NCBI GenBank assembly: GCA_049965775.1
Contig: JBMFVX010000043.1
Span: forward strand, 1-22,263
From: JABEVB01 sp049965775
GTDB taxonomy: Bacteria; Planctomycetota; Phycisphaerae; WQYP01
Direction of reading: 5' to 3'
DNA: 22,263 nt
The notes under the pieces were generated by a model, which searched no databases, was not told the DNA's origin, and saw only the letters and a program-made list of their open reading frames with translations. Below, piece by piece: positions 14,495 through 21,874 of the stretch (its first letter is position 1; each line of letters opens with the position of its first letter). The translations under genes and the position numbers were made by a program.

Positions 14495-15034
14495 TTACAG
14501 CGGGCGTCGGTCAACAGTTTGATCGAACATTTTGAGGAGCTTTTCTTTATCGAAGACCATTTCTTCGCGCGTCAGGCCAACAAGGTCATATTCCTGGGTA
14601 AGCTCGATGGCATCCACCGGGCAGGCCTCTTCGCACATGCCGCAGTAAATGCAGCGGAGTTCGTCAATGTCGAATTTGATGGGGTATTTTTCGCGGTCGG
14701 ACCATGCCGGCGGAGCGGCATCGCCTACAATATGAATGCAATGGGCGGGGCAGGCGGTGGCACACATATAGCAGGCGACGCACTTGACGCGGCCCTGCTC
14801 GTCTTTATTGAGCCGATGCACGCCGCGGTAGCGCAGCACATCCATGCCGCCCTGCAGCACGGGTATATTTTCGCGGCGTTCTTCGGGGTATTGCATCGTG
14901 CGAACCTTGCCGCCGACCGATTTAAACAGGTGCAGAATCGTGGTGCCAAGGCCGGCGAGCACCGCCGGCAGAAACATATTTTCCGCCGGCGTAAGCTTCG
15001 GCGGCTGAAGTTCAATAACATCCTGGGGTTTCAT
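14495..15034 (-). CDS. nuoI: NADH-quinone oxidoreductase subunit I
   Basis: The ferredoxin-like subunit of complex I that carries clusters N6a and N6b on the cytoplasmic arm near the membrane. Two 4Fe-4S motifs are complete: Cys85, 88, 91 and 95 (CVACYMCATAC) and Cys128, 131, 134 and 138 (CIYCGMCEEAC). The 179-residue length and RYRGVHRL before the first motif match NuoI. The ATG at 15034 is chosen because AGGA stands eight bases upstream and because the 20 extra codons of the longer frame (from 15094) look unlike protein. No other nuo gene is visible on either side: recQ follows and a broken gene precedes, which is odd for a subunit normally in the nuo operon. It may be a duplicate or a detached single copy. 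Confidence 0.94.
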   Translation of the reverse strand: MKPQDVIELQPPKLTPAENMFLPAVLAGLGTTILHLFKSVGGKVRTMQYPEERRENIPVLQGGMDVLRYRGVHRLNKDEQGRVKCVACYMCATACPAHCIHIVGDAAPPAWSDREKYPIKFDIDELRCIYCGMCEEACPVDAIELTQEYDLVGLTREEMVFDKEKLLKMFDQTVDRRPL

Positions 15035-15090
15035 CGCGTCATTCCTGTCATGCCTGCCGGCGGCCCCATGGCCCCTGCCCAAGCACCCCA

Positions 15091-15321
15091 TCATAAATAT
15101 CGCGGGCTATAAATGCCAGCCAAGACACATTTTGTTGCACGGCGGAGGGCCAGTGCCAGCTTATGCTCCATGGCCTCGATGACGGGCCTTGGCGCCCTGT
15201 ACGCTGATCTGCAGCTTTTCGACCAGCTCGCTCTGGCCGATGTATTCAGCAACGCGCTTGCGGCAGTGGCCATGGCGGCGGCCTCCAGTGCTGTAATAGG
15301 TTTAGGTTCTTCTTCACTCAT
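15091..15321 (-). pseudogene. Small broken gene, probably frameshifted twice
   Basis: The ATG at 15321 has an excellent ribosome site, GGAGGTG seven bases upstream, and lies 18 bp past the preceding gene's stop. The uninterrupted frame starts MSEEEPKPITALEAAAMA but then turns into Ser/Arg-rich, unlikely sequence. In the neighbouring frame, from about 15257, the reading becomes protein-like (RKRVAEYIGQSELVEKLQIS, then VQGAKAR). The first frame then looks sensible again as RPVIEAMEHKLALALRR. Joining these gives a smooth helical protein of roughly 70 residues, which points to a lost and a regained base, or to two sequencing errors. I recognise no family. The 3' end overlaps a 16-bp direct repeat shared with 16131-16146. 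Confidence 0.5.
15138..15153. repeat. Direct repeat copy 1 flanking the 15340-16041 gene
   Basis: The 16 bases CACGGCGGAGGGCCAG recur exactly at 16131-16146. Similarity continues weakly on both sides. On the minus strand both copies can be read KL(A/S)LALRR with silent codon differences. Confidence 0.8.
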
Positions 15322-15339
15322 AATGCACCTCCAGCTTCG

Positions 15340-16041
15340 TTATGTAGAAACGCTTCCCCGCATATAAAAGACCTTGTCGAGGATACGAAGCAGACTGTTG
15401 CTAATCTTGCAGTCACCCGGCTGCGACCGATAATCCGCCTTGAATAACAATTCTCTTTTATCATGTCCAAGGTTCTTTATAAGATAACTATAGAATTCTA
15501 CCCATTTAGAATAGTCCCCACAATGCGAGGCCGACGGAATTAATCGCTCCCGTGGAACTTTTATTTTACTCTGCATTATGCGAATTTGCGTGCGTGCATA
15601 GCTATCAACTATAGGGAAATGAACACGGGTGCACCAATGGAAGAACTTCGTTGCAAATGAGTAGTGCTTTCGAGACGAGGCATCAAGAATTATGGGCATC
15701 ACCCTCTCAGCCGTTTGAATGATTTGACTTGGCCTTTTTTCAAGATCATCGGCCTCCAGATTCCCCAATAGTTCTATCAATACATCAGCGTACTGCACAA
15801 TATTTTCAGCAATTTTCACAACAGCACCAGTATCCATGGATAAGTTCGTTCTCCACAAGCGATCGACGGCCACAATACGATCCGCGACAGATTCGGCATT
15901 ACGCAAATCCGTAAGGGGACCATTAAAGCACCGCATGACAATGCGATCCTCGGCCATGCTTATGGTGTCGGCATTCATTTTGTTGATGTAATAAACTGCA
16001 TTGGTCACATCGAACACATCGTTACAGCTATAGCCATTCAT
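15340..16041 (-). CDS. Hypothetical protein, AT-rich, possible DNA-glycosylase-like HhH fold
   Basis: A 233-residue, mostly helical protein I cannot place. No signal peptide or membrane segment is visible. The most telling stretch is YSFATKFFHWCTRVHFPIVD followed by SYARTQIRI (about residues 126-154). An S-x-(A/V)-TK ... P-I-x-D-S pattern like this is found, from memory, in small helix-hairpin-helix or DNA-glycosylase-like proteins of accessory regions, but this is only a resemblance. Before it lies an amphipathic block (ENIVQYADVLIELLGNLEAD), and after it the basic segment KIKVPRERLIP. Codon use and base composition are clearly more AT-rich than in recQ or leuC, which suggests transfer. The ATG at 16041 has GGAG eight bases upstream, with a TATAAT about 42 bp upstream. 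It is flanked by a direct repeat. Confidence 0.72.
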   Translation of the reverse strand: MNGYSCNDVFDVTNAVYYINKMNADTISMAEDRIVMRCFNGPLTDLRNAESVADRIVAVDRLWRTNLSMDTGAVVKIAENIVQYADVLIELLGNLEADDLEKRPSQIIQTAERVMPIILDASSRKHYSFATKFFHWCTRVHFPIVDSYARTQIRIMQSKIKVPRERLIPSASHCGDYSKWVEFYSYLIKNLGHDKRELLFKADYRSQPGDCKISNSLLRILDKVFYMRGSVST

Positions 16042-16082
16042 CGTTCGCTCTCCATGGTTCCAGAGAATATTAGGATGTCATA

Positions 16083-16088
16083 ATTATA
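16083..16088 (-). promoter_or_regulatory. Putative -10 box of the 233-residue gene
   Basis: A perfect TATAAT on the minus strand preceded by GCGGG would start transcription near 16076, giving a leader of about 35 bases that includes the ribosome site. No good -35 box is seen at the normal distance. The same GCGGGTATAA precedes HU at about 3780-3790. Confidence 0.5.
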
Positions 16089-16130
16089 CCCGCTTCCAAC
16101 CAAACTATAGATATCATAGCAGTGTGCCGT

Positions 16131-16146
16131 CACGGCGGAGGGCCAG
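16131..16146. repeat. Direct repeat copy 2 flanking the 15340-16041 gene
   Basis: An exact copy of the 16 bases at 15138-15153, placed 90 bp upstream of the hypothetical gene's start. The two copies bracket that gene. Confidence 0.8.
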
Positions 16147-16380
16147 CGAGAGTTTACTCAGTCTTCTTTGCGGTGCGGACCAAAACTTGAGCCAACCGTT
16201 TGGCCCGGAGGTGTTCTTGGCAGGCAAGCCACCTTTCCGGCGGCGGTGAACATCGCAGAGCAGGTGAAAGTCGAGCAGGCGATCAGGAGATCGCGGCTGA
16301 GCGGTAGAAGGTTGGGGGCAGAGCGCGGCCGCGCCGCGGATTTGGGGTGTGAGCAAACATCTATGGCTATTGCGCGGTTT

Positions 16381-16492
16381 TGAAGGATGCCAAGATAAAA
16401 GCGGCGAATCATTGGTGTTTTCCTGAAGGATGCCAAGATCGGTTTTTGAGAAAGTGGCAAAACGTTGGGGTTTTGCTGAAGGATGCCAAGAT
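16381..16492. repeat. Three direct copies of a 16-bp repeat
   Basis: TGAAGGATGCCAAGAT occurs exactly at 16381-16396, 16424-16439 and 16477-16492, with starts 43 and 53 bp apart. The intervening sequences differ, so it is an interspersed motif rather than a strict tandem array. The spacing is too uneven and the spacers too unequal for a CRISPR array. Confidence 0.85.
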
Positions 16493-16623
16493 GCGCGGCT
16501 GCGCCGCGAGAGCCGCGATCTTTGGCTCCCTGCCACAGAGGCCTGTCCCGGCCAGCGCCGGGAGATTTCAGCGTCCATGCTGCAGCGGCGGGTGGCGAAG
16601 AGCAAGGGGGCCAAGTTAGGGGC

Positions 16624-16659
16624 CAAGGTGGCCAAGTTGTCGGATGGTTGGCCACCTTG
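16624..16659. repeat. 12-bp perfect inverted repeat
   Basis: CAAGGTGGCCAA (16624-16635) and TTGGCCACCTTG (16648-16659) form a stem with a 12-base loop. A further CAAGGTGGCCAAGATGGCCA copy starts at about 16689. Five A residues follow on the plus strand, so it is not a plus-strand terminator. Confidence 0.75.
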
Positions 16660-16911
16660 AAAAACGATGCTTTTGCTGGGGTTTTGGGCAAGGTGGCCAA
16701 GATGGCCAAGTTAGGGGGGGCGGCGGCAAAGCCGCCGAGTGGGGAGTTTTGAGTAAGTAGAGCGCGCGCGGATTGGGCGCTGGGCTTTTGAGGTGGGTCG
16801 TATTCACTTGTCAAAGAGCCATCCGCTTGGAGCGGTCAGCGTTCGGCAACAAACAATTTGTCACCGGGGGCATTGTAGGCCGGGCATGAGCCAGATAGAT
16901 GAGGGGGATTA

Positions 16912-17072
16912 GCCACCGAGGGCGCCGAGAACCACCGAGAGTTTTTGCCGGGGCGCTTCGTGACGACGTTTTTGCCACAGAGGCCGCCGAGGTGCACAGA
17001 GAGATTTTTTAATCCATTGGGGCGCTGCGCGACGATTGGCGCGCAGAGCCGCAAGGTTACGCAGAGACGACT
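16912..17072. repeat. Degenerate CACAGAG/CACCGAG repeat units of about 62 bp
   Basis: Units start near 16912, 16974 and 17041. The first two share GCCAC(C/A)GAGG, GCCGAG, CAC(C/A)GAGAG, a T run and GGGGCGCT..GACGA. The third keeps CGCAGAG and ACGCAGAGACGA. This type of CACAGAG-rich spacer is common between genes in environmental bacteria; it has no known function. Confidence 0.65.
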
Positions 17073-17449
17073 GACGATGATTTACCTCGAAGATGATTGT
17101 GCAATGGGTATATCCAGAGATTACTCATATTGCTCAGATTTTATTCTTTTTTTATTATGAGTTTTACTGTAAGACGTGGCGCTTTAGGGATTTATTCCCC
17201 GCTCAGTTTCGCGAACTGATAGCATTTCTGATGTTACGATTGCCGCGTCCATGACTGACCGGTTTTGCCGAGTGATGACAGATTGGCGAATGGTTTGTAT
17301 TTGTACCGTTCTTGCGGCGGGTTAAAATGTCGGCGTTGCGTTTAGGATAGTCGGTGGCTGCTGAGGATTCGGGCGGACTGATTCAACCAGCGCCTGCCGG
17401 GTATGGCCGGCGCAAGTAAGGTGGACGAAGACATTATAGATTGGAATTC

Positions 17450-20302
17450 ATGACCGCGCAGCAATCGCAATATTGGGCATACGCTCTCACTGTAGGAGGA
17501 CCGATTGGCACGGTTGAGAGTTTGTCGCGCTCTATTGCCAATGCCAAGGTGGATCTGAACCCGCATCAGGTGGATGCGGCCCTGTTTGCCTTGCGCTCGC
17601 CGCTATCCAAGGGTGTTATTCTTGCTGATGAAGTGGGGCTGGGAAAAACCATCGAAGCGGGCATAGTCATTGCCCAGCGCTGGGCGGAGAAGAAACGAAA
17701 AATCCTCCTGATTGTTCCCGCGATGCTCCGCAAACAATGGCAGCAGGAACTCATGGCCAAATTCTTCCTGCCCTGCACAATTCTTGATGGCGCAACCGTT
17801 CGTAAGATGAATAATTCCGCCGCCAATCCATTTGATGCACCCAATGAAATTATTATCTGTTCCTACCATTTTGCCGCCGCCAATAAAGACCGCATCCGCG
17901 CCGTACCCTGGGATATCGCGGTTATTGATGAAGCCCACCGGCTGCGTAATGTTTATAAAACCGGCAGTAAAACCGCCCATGATGTGACGGCCGGCGTACA
18001 GGAGGCCTTTAAACTTCTGCTGACAGCCACCCCGCTGCAAAACACACTTAACGAACTTTACGGGCTGGTAAGTGTCATTGATGAGCACGTCTTTGGTGAT
18101 ATTGAATCGTTCCGTGATCAGTTTACCAATAGCCGGCTCGATCCCGAGTGCGGCAATCGCCTGCGGGACCGTATCGCACCGATCTGCATTCGCACGCTGC
18201 GTAAACAGGTGGTGGAATATATTCCATTCACGCGGCGCATTTCCCTGACCTGGGATTTCCAACCCACGCCGCCGGAGCAGGAACTTTACGAGAAAATCTC
18301 AACCTATCTGCAACGCGGCCAACTTTTCGCGCTGCCTGCCAGCCAGCGGGCACTTATTACATTGGTGCTGCGCAAGCTGCTGTCTTCATCCACGTTTGCC
18401 ATTGCGCATACCCTTTCCCGGCTGGTAGAACGGCTTGAGAACTTATCCGCCAATCCGGAACTGCTCAGCGATGATGATCTGGATGGTATTGAAGAGATTC
18501 AGGATGAAATGCTGGAAGCCGAACCTGCTCAAAGTGCCGAGGCATCAGCGAACCAGCCGCCACAACTGGAACGGATTCGTGCGGAACTTGCGGAACTGCG
18601 CGCTTACGCCCGGCTGGCATCTGAAATTCGTGCCAACGCCAAGGGCCAGCAACTTATTCCCGCATTGGCCACCGCATTTGAGCGTATCGCGTCCCTCGGT
18701 GCGCAACGTAAGGCGGTGATATTCACTGAATCGCGCCGCACCCAGGCGTACCTGTTTGATCTGCTGTCGGCCAATGGCTATGCGGGTCAAATTGCATTAA
18801 TTAACAGCTCCAATTCTGATCCCGAATCCCATGCCATTTATCAGCAATGGCTCGAACGCCATAAGGACGATCAGAACGCCACCGGCTCGCGCAGCGTTGA
18901 TATCAAGGCCGCCATTGTGGAACACTTCCGCGACCATGCCTCCATCCTTGTCGCCACCGAAGCTGCCGCCGAGGGTGTTAATCTTCAATTCTGTTCGCTG
19001 GTGGTCAATTATGATCTGCCATGGAATCCGCAGCGGGTGGAACAGCGCATCGGCCGCTGCCACCGCTATGGCCAGAAGCACGATGTTGTGGTGCTCAACT
19101 TTATCAACCGCACCAACGAAGCCGATCAACGCGTATTTGAACTGTTAAGCGAGAAATTCAAACTCTTTGACGGCGTATTCGGCACCACCGATGAAATTCT
19201 CGGTGCGGTTGAGTCGGGTGTGGATGTACAAAGTCGCATCGCCCAGATCTACCAGACCTGCCGCACGCCGGCAGAAATCGCCACCGCCTTTGATCAGATG
19301 CGCCGCGAACTTGATAAACGCATTCAGACTCGCATGGCCCAAACGCGGCAACTGCTGTTGGAAAATGTGGATGATCAGGTCAGCGCCCGTCTGCGGGTGC
19401 ATCGGGATCAAGCCGCGGAAACACTCGACCAGCGGCAGCGCTGGCTGCTTTCGCTGGCCAAGGCCGAACTGCAAGAGCACGCGGTATTTGAAGATACCGC
19501 CCCGCGTTTCACCTATAGCGGGCCGGCCGCTGCTGGAACGCCTGAAGCCCTGCTCTACGGCCGCTACAACCTTGACTGGAAAAAAGCTGAAGAACTCGGC
19601 GATATATTCTTTCGGCAGGATCATCCCCTGGCCCAACAATTAATTCAGCAATCTATTGCTCGAAAACCGCCGCCGCAGCACCTGCAATTCCATTATGACC
19701 GCAAGCTCGGCATTGCCAGCGCGGTAGAGCCATTGATAGGCAAAAGTGGCTGGCTGGAACTTTCTAAGTTGACGGTGCAATCCATGAGCACCGACGAATT
19801 TCTGGTAGTGGTCGGTGTTACGGATAGTGGGGAAGTTCTGGATGAAGAAATCTGCCGGAGAATGTTGGAACTCTCGGCCACAGTCATAGGTACAGTGGAA
19901 GGCGCTGCGCCGTTGGCCAATGCCAAAGACTCCGAAATTCAGCGGTTTATCAAACAGGTAGAGGATCGCAACGCGCGGGCATTCGATGAAGAATCGCTGA
20001 AACTGGATCGCTGGGCCGATGATCTCAAATTAGGCTTGGAACGTGAAATAAAAGAACTGGACCGCCAAATCAGCGAACGCCGCCGGGCCGCGGCGCTGGC
20101 GCGGTCCTTGGCAGAAAAACTCGACGCCCAGAAAGCCATCCGTGATTTGGAAGCTGCCCGCAAGAAAAAGCGCCATGACTTTTTCCAATCTCAGGACGCC
20201 ATTGATGCCAACCGGGATACACTCATTGGGGATATGGTAAAGCAATTGCAGAAAAGCCACTCAATACAGCAGGTGTTTGTCTGCCGGTGGAGCTTGCCAT
20301 GA
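17450..20302 (+). CDS. SNF2-family helicase-like ATPase (RapA/DISARM-type architecture)
   Basis: A 950-residue double-stranded-DNA translocase of the SF2/SNF2 group. Motif I is DEVGLGKT (60-67), motif Ia LLIVPAMLRKQW (86-97), motif II DEAH (160-163), motif III LTATPLQN (191-198), motif V VATEAAAEGVNLQF (501-514), and motif VI RVEQRIGRCHRYGQ (529-542), the SNF2/RapA form. Residues 275-420 form an insert with acidic linkers (DDDLDGIEE). The C-terminal half has an unassigned domain (640-830) and a charged coiled coil (about 855-915), ending in VFVCRW. Proteins like this often sit beside DNA methylases or in defence loci, and the toxin-antitoxin genes just downstream fit such an island. A direct defence role is inference. 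The ATG at 17450 is preferred over the TTG at 17441; no strong ribosome site is seen, and TATAGA lies just 10 bases upstream. Confidence 0.92.
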   Translation: MTAQQSQYWAYALTVGGPIGTVESLSRSIANAKVDLNPHQVDAALFALRSPLSKGVILADEVGLGKTIEAGIVIAQRWAEKKRKILLIVPAMLRKQWQQELMAKFFLPCTILDGATVRKMNNSAANPFDAPNEIIICSYHFAAANKDRIRAVPWDIAVIDEAHRLRNVYKTGSKTAHDVTAGVQEAFKLLLTATPLQNTLNELYGLVSVIDEHVFGDIESFRDQFTNSRLDPECGNRLRDRIAPICIRTLRKQVVEYIPFTRRISLTWDFQPTPPEQELYEKISTYLQRGQLFALPASQRALITLVLRKLLSSSTFAIAHTLSRLVERLENLSANPELLSDDDLDGIEEIQDEMLEAEPAQSAEASANQPPQLERIRAELAELRAYARLASEIRANAKGQQLIPALATAFERIASLGAQRKAVIFTESRRTQAYLFDLLSANGYAGQIALINSSNSDPESHAIYQQWLERHKDDQNATGSRSVDIKAAIVEHFRDHASILVATEAAAEGVNLQFCSLVVNYDLPWNPQRVEQRIGRCHRYGQKHDVVVLNFINRTNEADQRVFELLSEKFKLFDGVFGTTDEILGAVESGVDVQSRIAQIYQTCRTPAEIATAFDQMRRELDKRIQTRMAQTRQLLLENVDDQVSARLRVHRDQAAETLDQRQRWLLSLAKAELQEHAVFEDTAPRFTYSGPAAAGTPEALLYGRYNLDWKKAEELGDIFFRQDHPLAQQLIQQSIARKPPPQHLQFHYDRKLGIASAVEPLIGKSGWLELSKLTVQSMSTDEFLVVVGVTDSGEVLDEEICRRMLELSATVIGTVEGAAPLANAKDSEIQRFIKQVEDRNARAFDEESLKLDRWADDLKLGLEREIKELDRQISERRRAAALARSLAEKLDAQKAIRDLEAARKKKRHDFFQSQDAIDANRDTLIGDMVKQLQKSHSIQQVFVCRWSLP

Positions 20303-20334
20303 ACCGTGGCATGGTAAATAATCTGAAAATAATA

Positions 20335-20351
20335 GTAACCTCATGGGTTAC
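20335..20351. promoter_or_regulatory. Inverted repeat, probable operator of the toxin-antitoxin pair
   Basis: GTAACC and GGTTAC are perfect 6-bp arms around TCATG. It lies seven bases upstream of a TTGACA box, where a HigA-type XRE repressor would be expected to bind. Confidence 0.55.
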
Positions 20352-20357
20352 GTTATC

Positions 20358-20385
20358 TTGACAAAAGAGGGTCTATGAGGATAAT
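20358..20385 (+). promoter_or_regulatory. Sigma-70-like promoter inside the start of the toxin gene
   Basis: TTGACA (20358-20363, perfect) and GATAAT (20380-20385, five of six) are separated by 16 bp. Transcription would begin near 20392, downstream of the toxin ATG at 20375, so this promoter would serve the antitoxin rather than the intact toxin. Confidence 0.55.
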
Positions 20386-20704
20386 ATTCAAGGATGACCG
20401 CCAGAAGCAACTCTAGGAGTCGAAGAGTCGCCTGAATGCGGAATATGGCGATCAATTGGCCAAAAAGATCATGCAACGTCTTTTGGAGGTTGACGCCGCT
20501 TCCTGCCTCGATGATTTGCGCCAGGCGCCGGGCAAGTGGCACGAGCTTGCGGGTGATCGGAAAGGACAACTGGCATGCAGCCTGACCGGTAACTGGCGGC
20601 TCATCTTCCTGCCAATAGTCCCATCCGGCGCTAATAGCATTAAGGGTCTTGATTGGAAAGCAGTTACAGGGTTGTCTGTAGTTGAAGTTATTGACTACCA
20701 CTGA
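20375..20704 (+). pseudogene. higB: HigB/RelE-type toxin interrupted by an early TAG
   Basis: Reading from ATG 20375 gives MRIIFKDDRQKQL, then TAG (20414-20416), then ESKSRLNAEYGDQLAKKIMQ and the full body of a HigB toxin in the same frame. Family hallmarks after the stop are LDDLRQAPGKWHELAGDRKG, QLACSLTGNWRLIF and GLSVVEVIDYH at the end. These toxins fold like RelE and cut mRNA on the ribosome. With the stop at codon 14, the first strand and part of the first helix are lost; only a TTG (20456) or a later ATG (20471) could restart translation. A one-base change from GAG would give the stop. The antitoxin start lies 25 bp downstream, the toxin-first order typical of higBA. Probably inactive, unless read through or a sequencing error. 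Confidence 0.85.
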
Positions 20705-20729
20705 ATTGCGGATTGAAAAGGGGATTGAT

Positions 20730-21809
20730 ATGGACAAACTTTCGGAACATTTTGATCCGGATTATGCCGTTGCACCGGGTGAAACGCTGCGCGAAGCAAT
20801 GGCCGAGCGCGGCATGGCCCAAAAGGAACTTGCGGCTCGAACCGAACTGGCACGCAAAACCATCAACGAAATATTGAAAGGCAAAGCCCCGATTAGTCCA
20901 GAAACGGCGGCCAAACTCGCCCTCGTGTTTGCCATCCCGGCGGAGTATTGGACAAATCTGGAGGCAAAATACCAGCAGCGAAAGGCCCTGCTGGAGCGGC
21001 GCCGGGAAATGGCCGAGGTGGCGGGCTGGCATAAAAAGTTTCCGTATACGGAATTGGCAAAGCGTGGACTCGTCCTCGTGACCCGCGATGCCGTTGAGAA
21101 GGTCGAGCAACTCTGCCGTTTTTTTGGGGTTTCTTCGCCGGACTCGTTCGATACGGTGGTGCTGGCGCCGATTCAGGCCCGATTCAAGCAGTCCCCCAAG
21201 GTGGCCCATAAGCCTTTTATTATTGCCACATGGCTGCAGGCGGCTCGGATTGCGTCACGAAAAATTGAGGTGGGTAGCTATAATCCAGCAGCTTTTGCCG
21301 ATGCTCTCTCGCAGCTACGATCGCTCTCTGCCGAAAAAACGGAACCGCAACAGCAGATACAAGAGCACCTGGCCAAGGCCGGCGTTGTTGTGGTTTTTGT
21401 GCGGGAGTTTGCAGGTGCGGCGGTAAGCGGGGCCGCATTTTGGGAAAGCGGCCGGCCTGTTATAGCCTTGACGCGTTGCGGCAAGCGGCTGGGCAAATTC
21501 TGGTTCACACTCTTCCATGAGGCCATGCACATTTTGCATCATGGCAAATCCGGGATGTTTGTGGATATGGATCAGAGCGGCTGGGATAAGTTGCGCGAAG
21601 AAAGCGACGCCAACCGCTGGGCAGCGCAGTTGTTAATTCCCCACAAACACGACAAACAACTGGCCGCATTAACCACGATTCAGGAAGTGGACGCATTCGC
21701 CGTGAGCCTGAATATACACCGCGACATTGTGGTGCATCGCGTAGAAAGGCTGCAGAAGGATTATAAAAAATGGGCGCCATACCGAACATGGCTTGCTTGG
21801 GAGAATTAA
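20730..21809 (+). CDS. higA: HigA-type antitoxin: XRE HTH fused to ImmA/IrrE-like metallopeptidase
   Basis: A 359-residue partner of the toxin remnant. Residues 17-75 are an XRE-type HTH (GETLREAMAERGMAQKELAA, RKTINEILKGK), as in HigA, which binds its own operator. Residues 215-305 carry a Zn-peptidase-like domain of the ImmA/IrrE (DUF955) group: HEAMH (263-267) within FTLFHEAMHILHH, and the family's later acidic/helical block EESDANRWAAQLLIP (290-304), giving a possible third metal ligand. The ATG at 20730 has AGGGGA six bases upstream; the longer frame from 20682 overlaps the toxin end and is not supported. It is intact although the toxin is not, so it may persist as a stand-alone regulator or as an antidote to a related toxin elsewhere. 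Peptidase activity has not been shown for it. Confidence 0.9.
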   Translation: MDKLSEHFDPDYAVAPGETLREAMAERGMAQKELAARTELARKTINEILKGKAPISPETAAKLALVFAIPAEYWTNLEAKYQQRKALLERRREMAEVAGWHKKFPYTELAKRGLVLVTRDAVEKVEQLCRFFGVSSPDSFDTVVLAPIQARFKQSPKVAHKPFIIATWLQAARIASRKIEVGSYNPAAFADALSQLRSLSAEKTEPQQQIQEHLAKAGVVVVFVREFAGAAVSGAAFWESGRPVIALTRCGKRLGKFWFTLFHEAMHILHHGKSGMFVDMDQSGWDKLREESDANRWAAQLLIPHKHDKQLAALTTIQEVDAFAVSLNIHRDIVVHRVERLQKDYKKWAPYRTWLAWEN

Positions 21810-21874
21810 CATTGATAAGCCATTGCGGGCTGCTGTTGTCGGTTAGTCGGAACCAATATTCCGGCAAACATCGG

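Larger units (their letters stand above)
16147..17449. other. 1.3-kb repeat-rich region without a believable gene
   Basis: Open frames here are long only because the DNA is GC-rich and repetitive; none has a ribosome site or recognisable motif. The region contains three copies of TGAAGGATGCCAAGAT (16381-16492), many GGCCAAG motifs, a perfect 12-bp inverted repeat (16624-16659) and degenerate units of about 62 bp rich in CACCGAG and CACAGAG (16912-17072). From 17100 the DNA becomes AT-rich. It should contain the helicase promoter; TATAGA at 17435 is a weak -10 candidate. Confidence 0.65.

Noticed and set aside
15190..15260. RuvB N-terminal remnant (AEYIGQ, then LVEKL, then AKAR)
   Set aside because: The resemblance stops before any GPPGLGKT Walker A, and the next residues (RPVIEAMEHKLALALRR) do not fit RuvB. 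A small unrelated broken gene explains the sequence better.
16381..16492. CRISPR array
   Set aside because: Only three 16-bp repeats with unequal spacing, no leader and no cas gene nearby.
16158..16814. 218-codon minus-strand frame and overlapping 173-codon frame in the repeat field
   Set aside because: Composition follows the repeats (LGILQ, ILASF units), no ribosome site is present, and no family pattern is visible.
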